In this document: positions 24,501 to 32,778 of the stretch, piece after piece
How positions within the stretch are numbered: the first letter of the stretch is position 1
Layout of the letters: each line of letters begins with the position of its first letter
DNA from: Planctomycetota bacterium
Lineage (GTDB): Bacteria > Planctomycetota > Phycisphaerae > Phycisphaerales > SM1A02
NCBI GenBank assembly: GCA_022563315.1
Contig: JADFNO010000012.1
Location: 1 to 40,344 of the forward strand
Length of the DNA stretch: 40,344 nucleotides
Reading direction: 5' to 3'
Notes under the pieces: generated by a model
The model's database searches: none
The model's input: the letters and a program-made list of their open reading frames with translations, nothing else
What the model was told of the DNA's origin: nothing
Position numbers and translations under genes: made by a program

Positions 24501-25261
24501 CGCAGCGATTCGACGAGGATGAAGTCGGCCACGTATTCCACGCCGGGCTCATGGTCGAATGATCGTCCCGCCAACCGCGGCTGAGCGAGATGCGCCACCG
24601 CTTGGGCGTGTGCCAGACGATTCGCGGCTGCGAACCCGATTTGGAAGTGCGCCTCGTGATCCTCCGGCAGAACTTGTAATAGGCGCTGATAGATACTTAC
24701 AGCACGGCGCCGTTTGTTTTGACTTGGGTGCAGGTAGCTCCGGGCCAGCTCGCGAAGAATGTTGGGCTCATAAGGATCGAGCTCGGCTGCCTGCTGAAGC
24801 TCGACGATCGCGACGAGTGATTGGTTGTTCAGCGCCGCGTCGCGGCCTTTGATGTAATGGCGCAGCGCCTCGGCCCGTATCACCGCGTCAACACTCGGGA
24901 TCTCGGAGGGAGCAGGATTCACCAACGGCGGCTGCGCGACGATCGTTCGCAGCGCGTCATCGAGGCTCAATGTTGCCAGGGTGTCGCTCTGGGGGCGCGG
25001 GGCGAGCACCTGCGGATCAACACCCGACGGTGTCGGCACATCCAGCGGCGCCAGGTTCCGGGCCACGGCCTCCGCGGCTGCGAGGTGCTGGAGGTTCTCC
25101 TGCGCTGAAAGCTGCGGATCAATGCGGGCCGCCAAACCGCCCGCCCGGCGGGACTGCGAACCTTCGGCGCAGCCGACCCAGCCGAGGCCCGCCAGCGCCA
25201 GCAACACCAACACGCGGGACGAGGGACCGGGTTGGCGCGGTGGTTGAGACAACTTCAGCAT
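21578..25261 (-). CDS. Large TPR-repeat lipoprotein
   Basis: A 1227-residue protein with a lipoprotein signal (VLVLLALAGLGWVGC, Cys31), then tetratricopeptide-like helical repeats over almost its whole length (for example EALRHYIKGRDAALNNQSL, DPYEPNILRELARSYLHPSQ, AQYDDVTTWLARAQARRALDQTESALDAAE, MVLNNLGYSRLELGGADAQTIKWIERAYELEP). It probably serves as a scaffold on the outer face of the inner membrane or the inner face of the outer membrane. The last repeats resemble TPR proteins of exopolysaccharide or secretion systems, but no partner genes are near. It overlaps yebC by 14 nt. The precise role is unknown. Confidence 0.85.
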   Translation of the reverse strand: MLKLSQPPRQPGPSSRVLVLLALAGLGWVGCAEGSQSRRAGGLAARIDPQLSAQENLQHLAAAEAVARNLAPLDVPTPSGVDPQVLAPRPQSDTLATLSLDDALRTIVAQPPLVNPAPSEIPSVDAVIRAEALRHYIKGRDAALNNQSLVAIVELQQAAELDPYEPNILRELARSYLHPSQNKRRRAVSIYQRLLQVLPEDHEAHFQIGFAAANRLAHAQAVAHLAQPRLAGRSFDHEPGVEYVADFILVESLRKLGCDRAVIELGGAVVLTPAGIDRPTVHARRIARIYRQRGDMWRAIGDAHCRLGEYAPALEAYQQSAALPSAEPAALDLRIVYVNLRLGRIFSAQREVLTMLGQDDSPASERSVRLCSYLAQHVDQTQLLAEAVAQRYHDNLDDPFLARAAAALMGPTEAVGLLRQFLDRRPDDLAVLSQLLRWLVQEDPQLAVELTASLCAAHPEFAGKYVLRLGVAAPRPSALLETVRRMPPAPEVAVVESRLLAYLRGFGEAWHVCQAGLAAWPNDRALLLLQIALAADLKEPRLLDRAIEAVAQYDDVTTWLARAQARRALDQTESALDAAEAAVAQAPQNVKAVTELARSSAAHAAGLSDIADRRGYAQDAVVTAERAVDLDPHHDDAYAVLLGLYDQTGLLRDSLRYDGTIDRLRAAAPDSTLLGQMLAQRAAREGRFEQAIEQFRSLYDRDQTDLASVNLAVAAWIRQGKLDAALQWLDERLSERPGDPALLEQWAVLQLQSRRSNVAIDRLEALLDEQPEHHAARNLLESLYRAAGRGDRAFELSQQRLLSRPQGVRRELELSALYAGAGMNDSAITRLEWIYQQRESTGYDEMASAMAVAGRIEGAGELTLQWAYSITERFPDAPLRVYGSGLRALARMGRIDEEFDALADRAVVSAPGASGSSLAAVILWQQLAQALVDDGRPAAAARAVRARLRAEAALDSQAVIKLRTVAVVADAAVDRLEDSIALLKDPALRGLAPPPSDVAEERALADVFYQASQIYAALGKQTSAEQLLQLAAQLTPDHAMVLNNLGYSRLELGGADAQTIKWIERAYELEPLDSNILDTIGWLRYKQGRLGDDGPVPGAISLIKDAMANDSEPSAEVLDHLGDVQWRAGDAEAAIDAWRRAERLLEAPAFRQRWLQNYQLVQIHPTQGWGLLVADPEEMYHRNFGMLLQRISAKLRDAEQGGDPQIAPTFAEMPKTSTPGESDHGRP

Positions 25262-25319
25262 CCGGGAAGTTTAGTGCCGCGAGGAAGGACCCGCCGCGGT
25301 AGGGCGGTCGGAATCCGGC

Positions 25320-26027
25320 TCAACGCGATCGCGACGACTTCTCACGGTCGGCGGCGGTCCGTCGGCCGGTCTTCGTCGATGTAGTCTTCGCTCCTCGGGG
25401 GGTGGAGGACTGAGCTCGGATCGGTCGCCCGCCTCGATCAACCCAGGCCTGAAGGGCAAAGTGGGTCTGAACGGCCTCGGAGGTTTTGATCTGCCGGGAA
25501 AGCCAGGATGAAAGCTCCCAGAGGTCGTCGGTGTCCTGACAGGCCCCTGCCTCGAGCAATGCGCGGTATAGATTTTCATCGACGGGGACGCAACGGCTCC
25601 CGAAACAAAGCAGCATGACCCGGTCGGCAACGAAGGGGACAATCCCATCAAGCGAGCGGAGATACTTCTTGATCTCGCGCTTGCCCATCGAATTGAGCCG
25701 TTCAAGGCTCACGGCATGTTCACGATTATAGATGTGACGCAGCACCGCCCGAATCCGCTGGGAACGGTCCTGGGCCTGGGGGTAGCGACCCCCGAAAAAC
25801 CCCGCGATCTCCCCCGGCATCGACACCCGCAGATCGTTGAAATCCACGACCCGTTGCTGGATCCTTTGGTAGGCGGTCTTGGCCTTGGCCGACGTGCAGT
25901 TCCACAGCAAAAAGGACATGATCAGGACGTCGACGGTGTCCTGCTGCGCTGGCGGCGGCGGTCCCGATTTGCCGAGCTTGCGCAGAAGCGCACCGAAGTT
26001 GCGGCCGGCGTCAGCAGCTTTTTTCAC
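25320..26027 (-). CDS. Degenerate HhH-GPD (endonuclease III-like) protein
   Basis: A 235-residue protein with a GTG start at 26027 overlapping the rbfA stop (GTGA), so it is translationally coupled to rbfA. Residues about 50-160 fit the HhH-GPD DNA glycosylase fold: FNDLRVSMPGEIAGFFGG, QRIRAVLRHIY, then LRSLDGIVPFVADRVMLLCFGSRCVPVDENLYR, which aligns without gaps to the LPGVGRKTANVVL...VDTHIFR region of endonuclease III. The catalytic Lys is replaced by Phe (132), while the Asp (150) is kept. The iron-sulfur cysteines are absent and the tail is basic. It may bind DNA or RNA without lyase activity. Assignment is by motif only. Confidence 0.65.
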   Translation of the reverse strand: MKKAADAGRNFGALLRKLGKSGPPPPAQQDTVDVLIMSFLLWNCTSAKAKTAYQRIQQRVVDFNDLRVSMPGEIAGFFGGRYPQAQDRSQRIRAVLRHIYNREHAVSLERLNSMGKREIKKYLRSLDGIVPFVADRVMLLCFGSRCVPVDENLYRALLEAGACQDTDDLWELSSWLSRQIKTSEAVQTHFALQAWVDRGGRPIRAQSSTPRGAKTTSTKTGRRTAADREKSSRSR

Positions 26028-26410
26028 GAACCCGAATCCTCCGTCTGCGTCTGGTCTGGGGACGGGCGCTCCGTGCCGCTCACTTGCATGATCGCGGCCA
26101 TCGCCTCGGCCGCGTGCCTCATCGAGTCATCCAGTTTGAACGTAAGTCGCGGCTGGTGCCGGAGCCGGGCGGTTCGTCCAAGTTCACCTCGGAGGTGGGT
26201 AGCCGCACTTTGTAAGCCGCGCAAGGTCAGTTGGGCGTGCTTAGCCGGCATGACGGATATGAGAATGACCGCCTCCGACAGATCCGCCGCCACCGTCACC
26301 TGCGTCACCGAGATCATTCCGCGAACCCTGGGATCGTTCAGCCCACGGCTCAGCCGGGACTGCACCGCCCGGCGAATCAGTGAAGCAATTTGGTCCGTGC
26401 GTCTGCTCAT
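26024..26410 (-). CDS. rbfA: Ribosome-binding factor A
   Basis: A 128-residue RbfA, which binds the 30S precursor and helps mature the 16S 5' end. Seen are RRTDQIASLIRRAVQSRLSRGLNDPRVRGMISVTQVTVAADLSEAVILISV and a C-terminal RLRHQPRLTFKLDDSMRHA, the usual RbfA ending before a short acidic tail. It sits in the standard nusA-infB-rbfA order, 126 nt after infB; no coding sequence was seen in that gap. Confidence 0.95.
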   Translation of the reverse strand: MSRRTDQIASLIRRAVQSRLSRGLNDPRVRGMISVTQVTVAADLSEAVILISVMPAKHAQLTLRGLQSAATHLRGELGRTARLRHQPRLTFKLDDSMRHAAEAMAAIMQVSGTERPSPDQTQTEDSGS

Positions 26411-26536
26411 GAATCAATTCAGGAAACGATCCGTCAACGTATGGGGCGTCAAAGCGATGGAACGACAAGCCGCAGCCGTACAGTCCGGCGGCATGACTCT
26501 CTCGACCCGGCAGCGTCGGCGCTTCGGGTCCTTGTT

Positions 26537-29344
26537 CTACAACGTTCTGCGCACCTCCAGTTTCTTGTAACACTCCAGGACGTCGCCGACCTTGATGTCG
26601 TCGTACGCCTCGATCTTCATGCCGCACTCCTGGCCGGTGCGAACCTCCTTCGCATCGTCTTTGAACCGCTTGAGCTGGTCGAGCTTCCGATCCTTCTCGA
26701 CCACAATATCGCCGCGCGTCACGCGGATAAGCGCGTTGCGCTCGATCACGCCGTCGGTGACATAACAACCGGCGATCATCCCCACGCGAGATATCTTATA
26801 GACCTCTCGGACCTCTGCGTGCCCGATGACTTCGAGCTTGTGCTCGGGGTCGAGCAGTCCTTCGGCGGCCTTGATCACATCGTCGGTGACGTCGTAGATC
26901 ACGTCGTAAAGACGGATGTCGATTTGCCTCTCATCCGCTTGCCGGCGCGCTTGGACCGACGAGGTGACGTTGAATCCAATGATGATGGCGCCGGTCGCCT
27001 TCGCCAGGAGGACGTCCGATTCATTCACGCCGCCGACGGCTGCGTGCTTGACCGCGATCATCACCTCGTCGGTGGATATCTTCTCAAGGACGACCTTGAG
27101 CGTATCGACCGAGCCCTGCACGTCGCCCTTGATGATCAACGGCAACACCTTCTTCGTGTCCGCGGACATCCGCTCGAAAATGTTGTCGAGCGTAATCTTC
27201 TCCGTGACCAGATCGCGATCGCGCTCCAGGTCGCGGCGCTCCTGGGCGGCCGCCTCGGCGTCCTTGAGACTCGTGACGACGTAGAACCGGTCACCGGGGT
27301 CCGGCACTTCGCTGATGCCCGAGCACACGACCGGCATGGACGGGCCGGCCTCGTCGATCCGTTTCCCATGGTCGTCCACGATGTCACGAACGCGACCGGA
27401 GGCCCGGCCGACGACGATGAAATCGCCCTTCTTGAGACAGCCCCGCTGTACGAGCAGGTTGGCGACCGGACCGCGTCCCTCTTGGAGCCTTGCCTCCAGC
27501 ACGGTTCCCTCGGCCATGCCGCCGAAATCGGCCTTGAGCTCCAGCAGGTCGGCTTGATAGTCCAGCACGTCCAGAAGGTCCTGGATCCCTTCGTTCTTCA
27601 GCGCGCTGGTCTTGACCACATCGGTTGAACCGCCCCACTCCGGAGGGGCAAGTTCGTGTTCCGCAAGCTGCCCATAGATCCGCTGAAGATTCACGTCGGT
27701 CGCCTCCGGCTTATCGATCTTGTTCAGCGCGATGACGATCGTCACTTGCGCAGCTTTGGCGTGGTTGATCGATTCGACGGTTTGAGGCATCACGCCGTCG
27801 TCCGCGGCAACGACCAGCACCACGAGGTCGGTGACGCTCGCGCCCCGGGCGCGCATATCGGTGAACGCCTCGTGGCCGGGCGTATCGATGAACGTAATCA
27901 GGCGCTCTTTGTCGCCGGTTCGAACGGGTACCTGGAACGCACTTGTGGCCTGGGTGATGCCGCCCGCCTCCGACTCCGCCACGTTCGTATTTCGGATCCG
28001 ATCCAAAAGCGACGTCTTGCCGTGATCGACGTGCCCGAGGATGGTGATCACCGGGTTGCGCGGCCGTTCGTCCACGACCTCGCGCTCGAGGAACTGCTCT
28101 ATGATCTGTTGCTGAGCGGTCTTCTGCTCAAGAACCTCCAGCTCGATGTTGTACTCGAGCATGACCTCGGCCGCGGTACGGCCGTCGATGATCGAATTGA
28201 CGGTCGTCGGGTTGCCAGCGAGGAACAGTGTCCGCACGATGTCGGCGGCCTTGACCCCGGTCGCCGCGGAAAGGGTCTTGATCGTAATCGGCTCTTGAAT
28301 CTTGACGAACCCGCCCACCTCGGCGGCGCTCACGGCCCGATGTCCGGCACCGATGGTGCGCTTGAGGTTGTCACGACGATGCGCTTTGAAGAAGCCGCCG
28401 GATCGCGTCAGCCGCCGATCTCGCTCCAGCAGATCCTGCCGGGTCCAATCCGACCGTTGCGGTTGTTCGCTGCCGGTGGCCGTGCGTCCGACCCGCCCGC
28501 GTTGGTCTCGGTCGGTCGTCGTGCGGCGCTTGTTGCGCCGGGAAGCAGCGCCACGACCCGTCCGAGCCGGGTCACCCGACGAGGCGGGCGCCTCGGGAAG
28601 CGGGGTGCCCACACCTCGGCCGGCACGGGGACCGCTGCGACGCATTGTCGTCTCCGGTCGCGAAGCTGGACGCGGCGCCGCGACCACCTCCGGGCTCTCC
28701 ACGCGGATGATCCGCGGACCGGCCAGCTTGGTCTGGGTCGGTTCCGCCAGCATGCGTCCAGCCGGGGCAATGACCGGCGGGCGGTCCGGGATGTTCATTC
28801 TCGGCAAGTCCTGACTCGGCTCCGGCGCCTGGGCCGCCGGGGCAAGAGCCGGGTCCAGAGCGGGGATCACGGGTTCCTCGGGGGCCGGTGGCGGTACCAG
28901 CGTGTCAGGGGCAACGGTCAGCGGCTCGGGAACCACCGTCGGCAGCAGGGGCGCCGCGACCGGCGATGGCGGAGCGTCGACCGGCCCCGATTCAGGCGGG
29001 GCGGCTACCGGGACCGTCTCAGGGGTCAGCTCCTCTTCCAGCTTGGGCGCAGCCTCGGCGACCACCGTCGTCGCCGACTTCTTCCTCGTGGCCTTCTTTT
29101 TGACTTTGGCCCGTGCTTTCGCCACATCGACCGGGGCCGCCGTTTCTATCGCGGTGGTCGTTGTCGATTGCCCCTCCCCGAACCACTCGCGCACCGTTGC
29201 GGCCAAGCCCCTTGAGACCGCCGACATGTGGTTGGTGATATTCTCGATCCCCTCAGCCTGACACTTGGCGATGATGTCCTTGGACGTCACGCCAATGTCC
29301 TTGGCCATTTGGAAGACTCGGATGGTGGCGGTCTTCGTTGCCAT
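26537..29344 (-). CDS. infB: Translation initiation factor IF-2
   Basis: A 935-residue IF-2, the GTPase that brings initiator tRNA to the ribosome. The N-terminal IF2_N-like domain (about 1-55) is followed by a long Pro/Ala then Arg-rich linker (about 100-340), a second IF2_N domain (about 350-405), and the G domain with GHVDHGKT (about 437-444), DTPGHEAF (about 487) and NKIDKPEA. The C-terminal domains end [12 protein letters not shown]. The switch region reads [12 protein letters not shown] where most IF-2 proteins have GGITQHIGAYQV. The start codon overlaps the nusA stop by one base (TAATG). Confidence 0.96.
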   Translation of the reverse strand: MATKTATIRVFQMAKDIGVTSKDIIAKCQAEGIENITNHMSAVSRGLAATVREWFGEGQSTTTTAIETAAPVDVAKARAKVKKKATRKKSATTVVAEAAPKLEEELTPETVPVAAPPESGPVDAPPSPVAAPLLPTVVPEPLTVAPDTLVPPPAPEEPVIPALDPALAPAAQAPEPSQDLPRMNIPDRPPVIAPAGRMLAEPTQTKLAGPRIIRVESPEVVAAPRPASRPETTMRRSGPRAGRGVGTPLPEAPASSGDPARTGRGAASRRNKRRTTTDRDQRGRVGRTATGSEQPQRSDWTRQDLLERDRRLTRSGGFFKAHRRDNLKRTIGAGHRAVSAAEVGGFVKIQEPITIKTLSAATGVKAADIVRTLFLAGNPTTVNSIIDGRTAAEVMLEYNIELEVLEQKTAQQQIIEQFLEREVVDERPRNPVITILGHVDHGKTSLLDRIRNTNVAESEAGGITQATSAFQVPVRTGDKERLITFIDTPGHEAFTDMRARGASVTDLVVLVVAADDGVMPQTVESINHAKAAQVTIVIALNKIDKPEATDVNLQRIYGQLAEHELAPPEWGGSTDVVKTSALKNEGIQDLLDVLDYQADLLELKADFGGMAEGTVLEARLQEGRGPVANLLVQRGCLKKGDFIVVGRASGRVRDIVDDHGKRIDEAGPSMPVVCSGISEVPDPGDRFYVVTSLKDAEAAAQERRDLERDRDLVTEKITLDNIFERMSADTKKVLPLIIKGDVQGSVDTLKVVLEKISTDEVMIAVKHAAVGGVNESDVLLAKATGAIIIGFNVTSSVQARRQADERQIDIRLYDVIYDVTDDVIKAAEGLLDPEHKLEVIGHAEVREVYKISRVGMIAGCYVTDGVIERNALIRVTRGDIVVEKDRKLDQLKRFKDDAKEVRTGQECGMKIEAYDDIKVGDVLECYKKLEVRRTL

Positions 29345-30912
29345 TAGTCTCCAGTCCCGCCCGCGGGCTGCGCCGAAGCGGCTTCGTCACTCGGCAACGG
29401 TGCGACTTGCGGCGCCGGCTCCGTCGATTGAACCGGCTCATCGCTCGACGCCTCGGGGGTTGCCGGCTCCACATTGGGGGATGTCTCTTCCGACTCCTGG
29501 GCGGTGCTTGGTGCTTCCGTTGCCGGCGCTTCACCCGTGTCGGTCGAGTCCGAATCCTCCGGTTGGGTTTCTGTGATTGGCGGGGGCGGTGCTCCGCCGA
29601 GGATCGACGCCGCCGCCGCCTCCGCGCGGGCATCCGCGTCAAGATCAGCACCGGCAAGGGCCTCGCCGGTTCCCAGCAGGGTCGCTGCCGTGGCTTCCTC
29701 CTCAGCCTTGCGCTTTGCGGCCTCCTCCTTCTCCTTCTGTTGTTGCTCGGCCACGATCTTGGCCTGAGCGGCGCAGGTTTCGACCACCGTTTGCGCGACT
29801 TCGGCTGGCATCTCCAGCTCCTCCTCAAGCACGGCCGGCCCAACCTCCTCGATATCAAAGACGCTGATCATCCCCAGCGCCCCCATCCGATCCAACATTT
29901 GCTCGTTGACCCCCTCGATCGGCCTGACCGTCTGCTCCAGCGTCTCCAGGCTCTTGGCGAACTCGGCCGGAGTAAGAATGTCGATATCCCACCCTGTCAA
30001 GCGCGCCGCCAGTCGCACGTTCTGGCCGCGTCGCCCGATCGCCAGCGAGAGTTGATCCTCACGAACAATAATCGTGGCCCGTCCCAGCTCGAAGCACAAA
30101 CTGACCTCTTCAACTTCCGCGGGCTTCAGTGCGTTGCCGATGAGAACTTGGCTGGACTCGTTGAAACGAACGATGTCGATCTTCTCGCCCCCGAGCTCGT
30201 CGACGATGTTCCGGATGCGGCTTCCGCGAACGCCAACGCATGCGCCGACGGCGTCCACTCTCGAATCGACGGACGAGACGGCAATCTTGGTGCGAAACCC
30301 AGCCTCACGCGCCATGCCCTTGATTTCGATCACGTGTTCCGCGACCTCGGGGACCTCTGCTTCGAACAACCGCCGTATGAAGTCCGGATGTCCCCGCGAT
30401 AAGACGATCTTGACCTGATTCCCCACGTCCCGAACATCGAGAATCAGGCATCGCACCCGGTCGCCGGGGTGAAACTGCTCGCCTGGTATCTGCTCTGAAC
30501 GGGGCATGAACCCTTCCGCCCGATCGATCTGGACCACGAGCGCGCCGCCTTCGTATCGGTGTGCAATGCCGGTGACGATTTCGCCTTGTCGCTTGGAGAA
30601 CTCCTCGAGGAGGCTCTGCCGCTCATCCTCGCGGAACTTCTGGATCATCACCTGCTTGGCGGTCTGGGCCGGGATTCGGCCGAGCGTCTCCAGCTCAATG
30701 ACCTCCCGTGAGTCGTCATCGAGGTTCCGCCAGATCGTGATCTCACCGGTCATCCGGTCGATGTGACAACCAAAGCCCTCCGTGTCAAGCGAGTTGAAGT
30801 GCTTGCGAGCGGCGCTGATCATCGCCTGCTCGAGATCTTGGATCAGCAGATCTCGGTCGATATTTCGGTCCCGCGCGATTGCGTCGAGGATACGGAGTGT
30901 TTCAGGGTTCAT
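29344..30912 (-). CDS. nusA: Transcription termination/antitermination protein NusA
   Basis: A 522-residue NusA that binds RNA polymerase and modulates pausing, termination and antitermination. The N-terminal domain starts MNPETLRILDAIARDRNIDRDLLIQDLEQAM. The S1 domain (about 130-200, GEIVTGIAHRYEGGALVVQIDRAEGFMPRSEQ) and two KH domains follow (GSRIRNIVDELGGEKIDIVRF; QLSLAIGRRGQNVRLAARLTGWDIDI). A helical stretch rich in Glu and Lys and an acidic, Pro/Ser/Thr-rich disordered tail of about 110 residues end it. No rimP gene precedes it. The leader before the ATG lacks a Shine-Dalgarno and consists of octamer repeats. Confidence 0.96.
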   Translation of the reverse strand: MNPETLRILDAIARDRNIDRDLLIQDLEQAMISAARKHFNSLDTEGFGCHIDRMTGEITIWRNLDDDSREVIELETLGRIPAQTAKQVMIQKFREDERQSLLEEFSKRQGEIVTGIAHRYEGGALVVQIDRAEGFMPRSEQIPGEQFHPGDRVRCLILDVRDVGNQVKIVLSRGHPDFIRRLFEAEVPEVAEHVIEIKGMAREAGFRTKIAVSSVDSRVDAVGACVGVRGSRIRNIVDELGGEKIDIVRFNESSQVLIGNALKPAEVEEVSLCFELGRATIIVREDQLSLAIGRRGQNVRLAARLTGWDIDILTPAEFAKSLETLEQTVRPIEGVNEQMLDRMGALGMISVFDIEEVGPAVLEEELEMPAEVAQTVVETCAAQAKIVAEQQQKEKEEAAKRKAEEEATAATLLGTGEALAGADLDADARAEAAAASILGGAPPPPITETQPEDSDSTDTGEAPATEAPSTAQESEETSPNVEPATPEASSDEPVQSTEPAPQVAPLPSDEAASAQPAGGTGD

Positions 30913-31564
30913 GATCGGTCTTCGTTGTTTGAGTTGTTGGGTTGTTGAGTTGTTGAGTTGTTGAGTTGTTGGGTTGTTGGGTTGTTGGGTTGTTGGGCTG
31001 GCTGGTTCTCAGGAAGGAGGCTCGCTCTCAGGGGCGCTCGCGCATCGCTTGGTCTGGTGGTTCGATGATGGTGCTGGCGAGCTGGGTCCGGTTGCGTCAC
31101 TAAGGGTTCGGAAGTTCGGGTCCAAAACGACAAAGCCACGAGCGTGCTCAAGCAACGTCCCGTGACCCGTGCGGGGCGTCCGACAAACCAAGCGGCAGCG
31201 TGCCGGACCATCGATCTGTCGCGGTGCGTCAGATCAAGGCTGCCACCTGTCGTCGGGGCGACGGCAAAGGCACGGCAAGACGCCGGCTGCGCCATTCCTG
31301 CACACAGCACAGGAGATGGTCACGATCAGCGACCACGGGGCAAGACCGGAGTTCGGGCGACCAGGATCACGGGCAAATCCCCATACAAGAGAATCTGGGT
31401 CAATACAATAGCTAAGGATATCGCCAGGGCGGTTGCCAAGTCAACAGACGGCGCCCACCCCACAGGCTGATCGAACCGCGCGGTGGCCCGTGGCATCCAG
31501 GCGACAGCGAGACGACGACGCCCCGGCCGGATCGATTGGCGGCGTAGCGTCAACCAGACTCGGC
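30913..31564. other. Gene-free stretch between fliM and nusA, with nusA leader
   Basis: No convincing gene. It should hold the promoter of the leftward nusA operon, although no clear -35/-10 pair was found. The nusA-proximal part (30925-30997) is an octamer minisatellite. A short leftward frame at 31326-31553 has a hydrophobic stretch but is not well supported. No tRNA-like cloverleaf was seen. Confidence 0.5.
30925..30997 (-). repeat. Octamer minisatellite in the nusA leader
   Basis: On the plus strand TTGTTGGG and TTGTTGAG alternate in eight perfect-period 8-bp units (30934-30997), with one imperfect unit (30925-30933) next to the gene. In the nusA mRNA this reads as CAACAA-rich, unstructured RNA ending 12 nt before the start codon. 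Confidence 0.93.
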
Positions 31565-32575
31565 CTACTCGCCCGACTGGATCGGCTCCAGGATGCGCAC
31601 GGCCCGGTTGCCCCGATACTGGCCCGATCTCGCCAGGAACTTCGGGATGCCCTCGACGGTGACCGTCACGGGTGCTTCGGCCGGCTTGTCGGTCGTCAAC
31701 AGATCGCCGATCTCCAGGTTCCGCAGCTCGGCCATGGTGATGCTCGTCTCGGCCAGCACGGCGGCAACGTCCAGCGAGGCCTCCGCGATGCGCTGCCCGA
31801 CGAGCCGCCGCCAGTGATCATCTGCTCGATGCCGACCGGCCTGGAACCAGCTTTGGGCTGCAAGATCCTCGATGATCGGCTCGATCACCGGAAACGGGAT
31901 ACACAGGCTCATGGTCCCGGCCCGGTTGCCCAACTTCAACTCGAACCCCAGCACGACGACCACCTCGTTGGGCGGAACGATCTGAACGATCTGCGGGTTG
32001 GATTCCAAGGCGCCGAGCTTGAAATCGATCTTTTTCACGGTCTCCCACGCCTCGGTCAACGCCGCCACCCCCCGCTCCAGGATCTTCTTGATCAGCCTCG
32101 TCTCGATGATCGTCAACGGCCGCTGCGGGATGAATATGTTCTCATTGGAACCGCCAAGCAGGCGGTCGATGAGGGGATAGATGATCAGCGGGCTGATCTC
32201 CAGGCAAAGCTGGCCGTCAAGGATCGGGGCCTCAATGAGGTTGAAGCTCGTGGGATTGGGCAGGCTCGACGTGAACTCCGAATAGGTCATCTGCTCCGCG
32301 CTGGCGACACGAATCTCCACGATCGTCCGCAGGAAGCCCGACAACGCCGCGCCGAAGTTGCGGGCGAACGCCTCGTGCAGCGTCTGCAATGCCCGCATCT
32401 GGTCCTTGCTGATCCGCTCCGGCCGCTTGAAGTCGTAATCCTTGATCTCGACGTCGTCGAGGTCTCGCCGATGCCGCGAGAATATCTGTGCCTGTTCCCC
32501 GGGCTCTTCCACCTCCCCTTCGCTGACGGCGCTCATCAGAGCGTCGATTTCAGATTGGTCAAGGACATCAGTCAT
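31565..32575 (-). CDS. fliM: Flagellar motor switch protein FliM
   Basis: A 336-residue FliM, the C-ring protein that binds CheY-P and sets rotor direction. The ATG at 32575 begins MTDVLDQSEIDALMSAVSEGE, whose LDQSEIDALMSA is the CheY-P-binding peptide of the family. The middle domain (YDFKRPERISKDQMRALQTLHEAFARNF, LLGGSNENIFIPQRPLTIIETRLIKKI) and the C-terminal SPOA-like domain (LAETSITMAELRNLEIGDLLTTDKP) are complete. No other flagellar gene is in the window. It is divergent from the dsbD-like gene with 203 nt between. Confidence 0.94.
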   Translation of the reverse strand: MTDVLDQSEIDALMSAVSEGEVEEPGEQAQIFSRHRRDLDDVEIKDYDFKRPERISKDQMRALQTLHEAFARNFGAALSGFLRTIVEIRVASAEQMTYSEFTSSLPNPTSFNLIEAPILDGQLCLEISPLIIYPLIDRLLGGSNENIFIPQRPLTIIETRLIKKILERGVAALTEAWETVKKIDFKLGALESNPQIVQIVPPNEVVVVLGFELKLGNRAGTMSLCIPFPVIEPIIEDLAAQSWFQAGRHRADDHWRRLVGQRIAEASLDVAAVLAETSITMAELRNLEIGDLLTTDKPAEAPVTVTVEGIPKFLARSGQYRGNRAVRILEPIQSGE

Positions 32576-32778
32576 GGCGTTTGGCGGAGGCTGGGAATGA
32601 TCGGCGGCGGCGGCCGGTTTGTAGACCGGAATGCCCACGGCGCGGCAAAGGGCTTCCCCCAACGGCGGAGGGGACGTACTGTTTCTGGACCCTTAGGCTT
32701 TATCGGAGCGGCGGCCGGGGCCACTTGAAGGGCCAGGGGCCAGTCGAGCTATTTGCGAGGCCGTGGAGACTCTCGATC

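Noticed and set aside
26390-29215. Two long rightward frames opposite infB
   Set aside because: Antisense shadows in high-GC DNA; infB motifs fix the coding strand.
30909-31310. Leftward frame reading the octamer repeats as QPNNPTTQQ
   Set aside because: The protein is only translated minisatellite joined to non-coding sequence.
31326-31553. 75-codon leftward frame with a hydrophobic stretch after fliM
   Set aside because: Considered as a FliO-like or FliQ-like protein, but the composition is poor, no motif fits and there is no ribosome binding site.
31433-32728. 431-codon rightward frame opposite fliM
   Set aside because: Shadow of fliM, with no recognisable domain.
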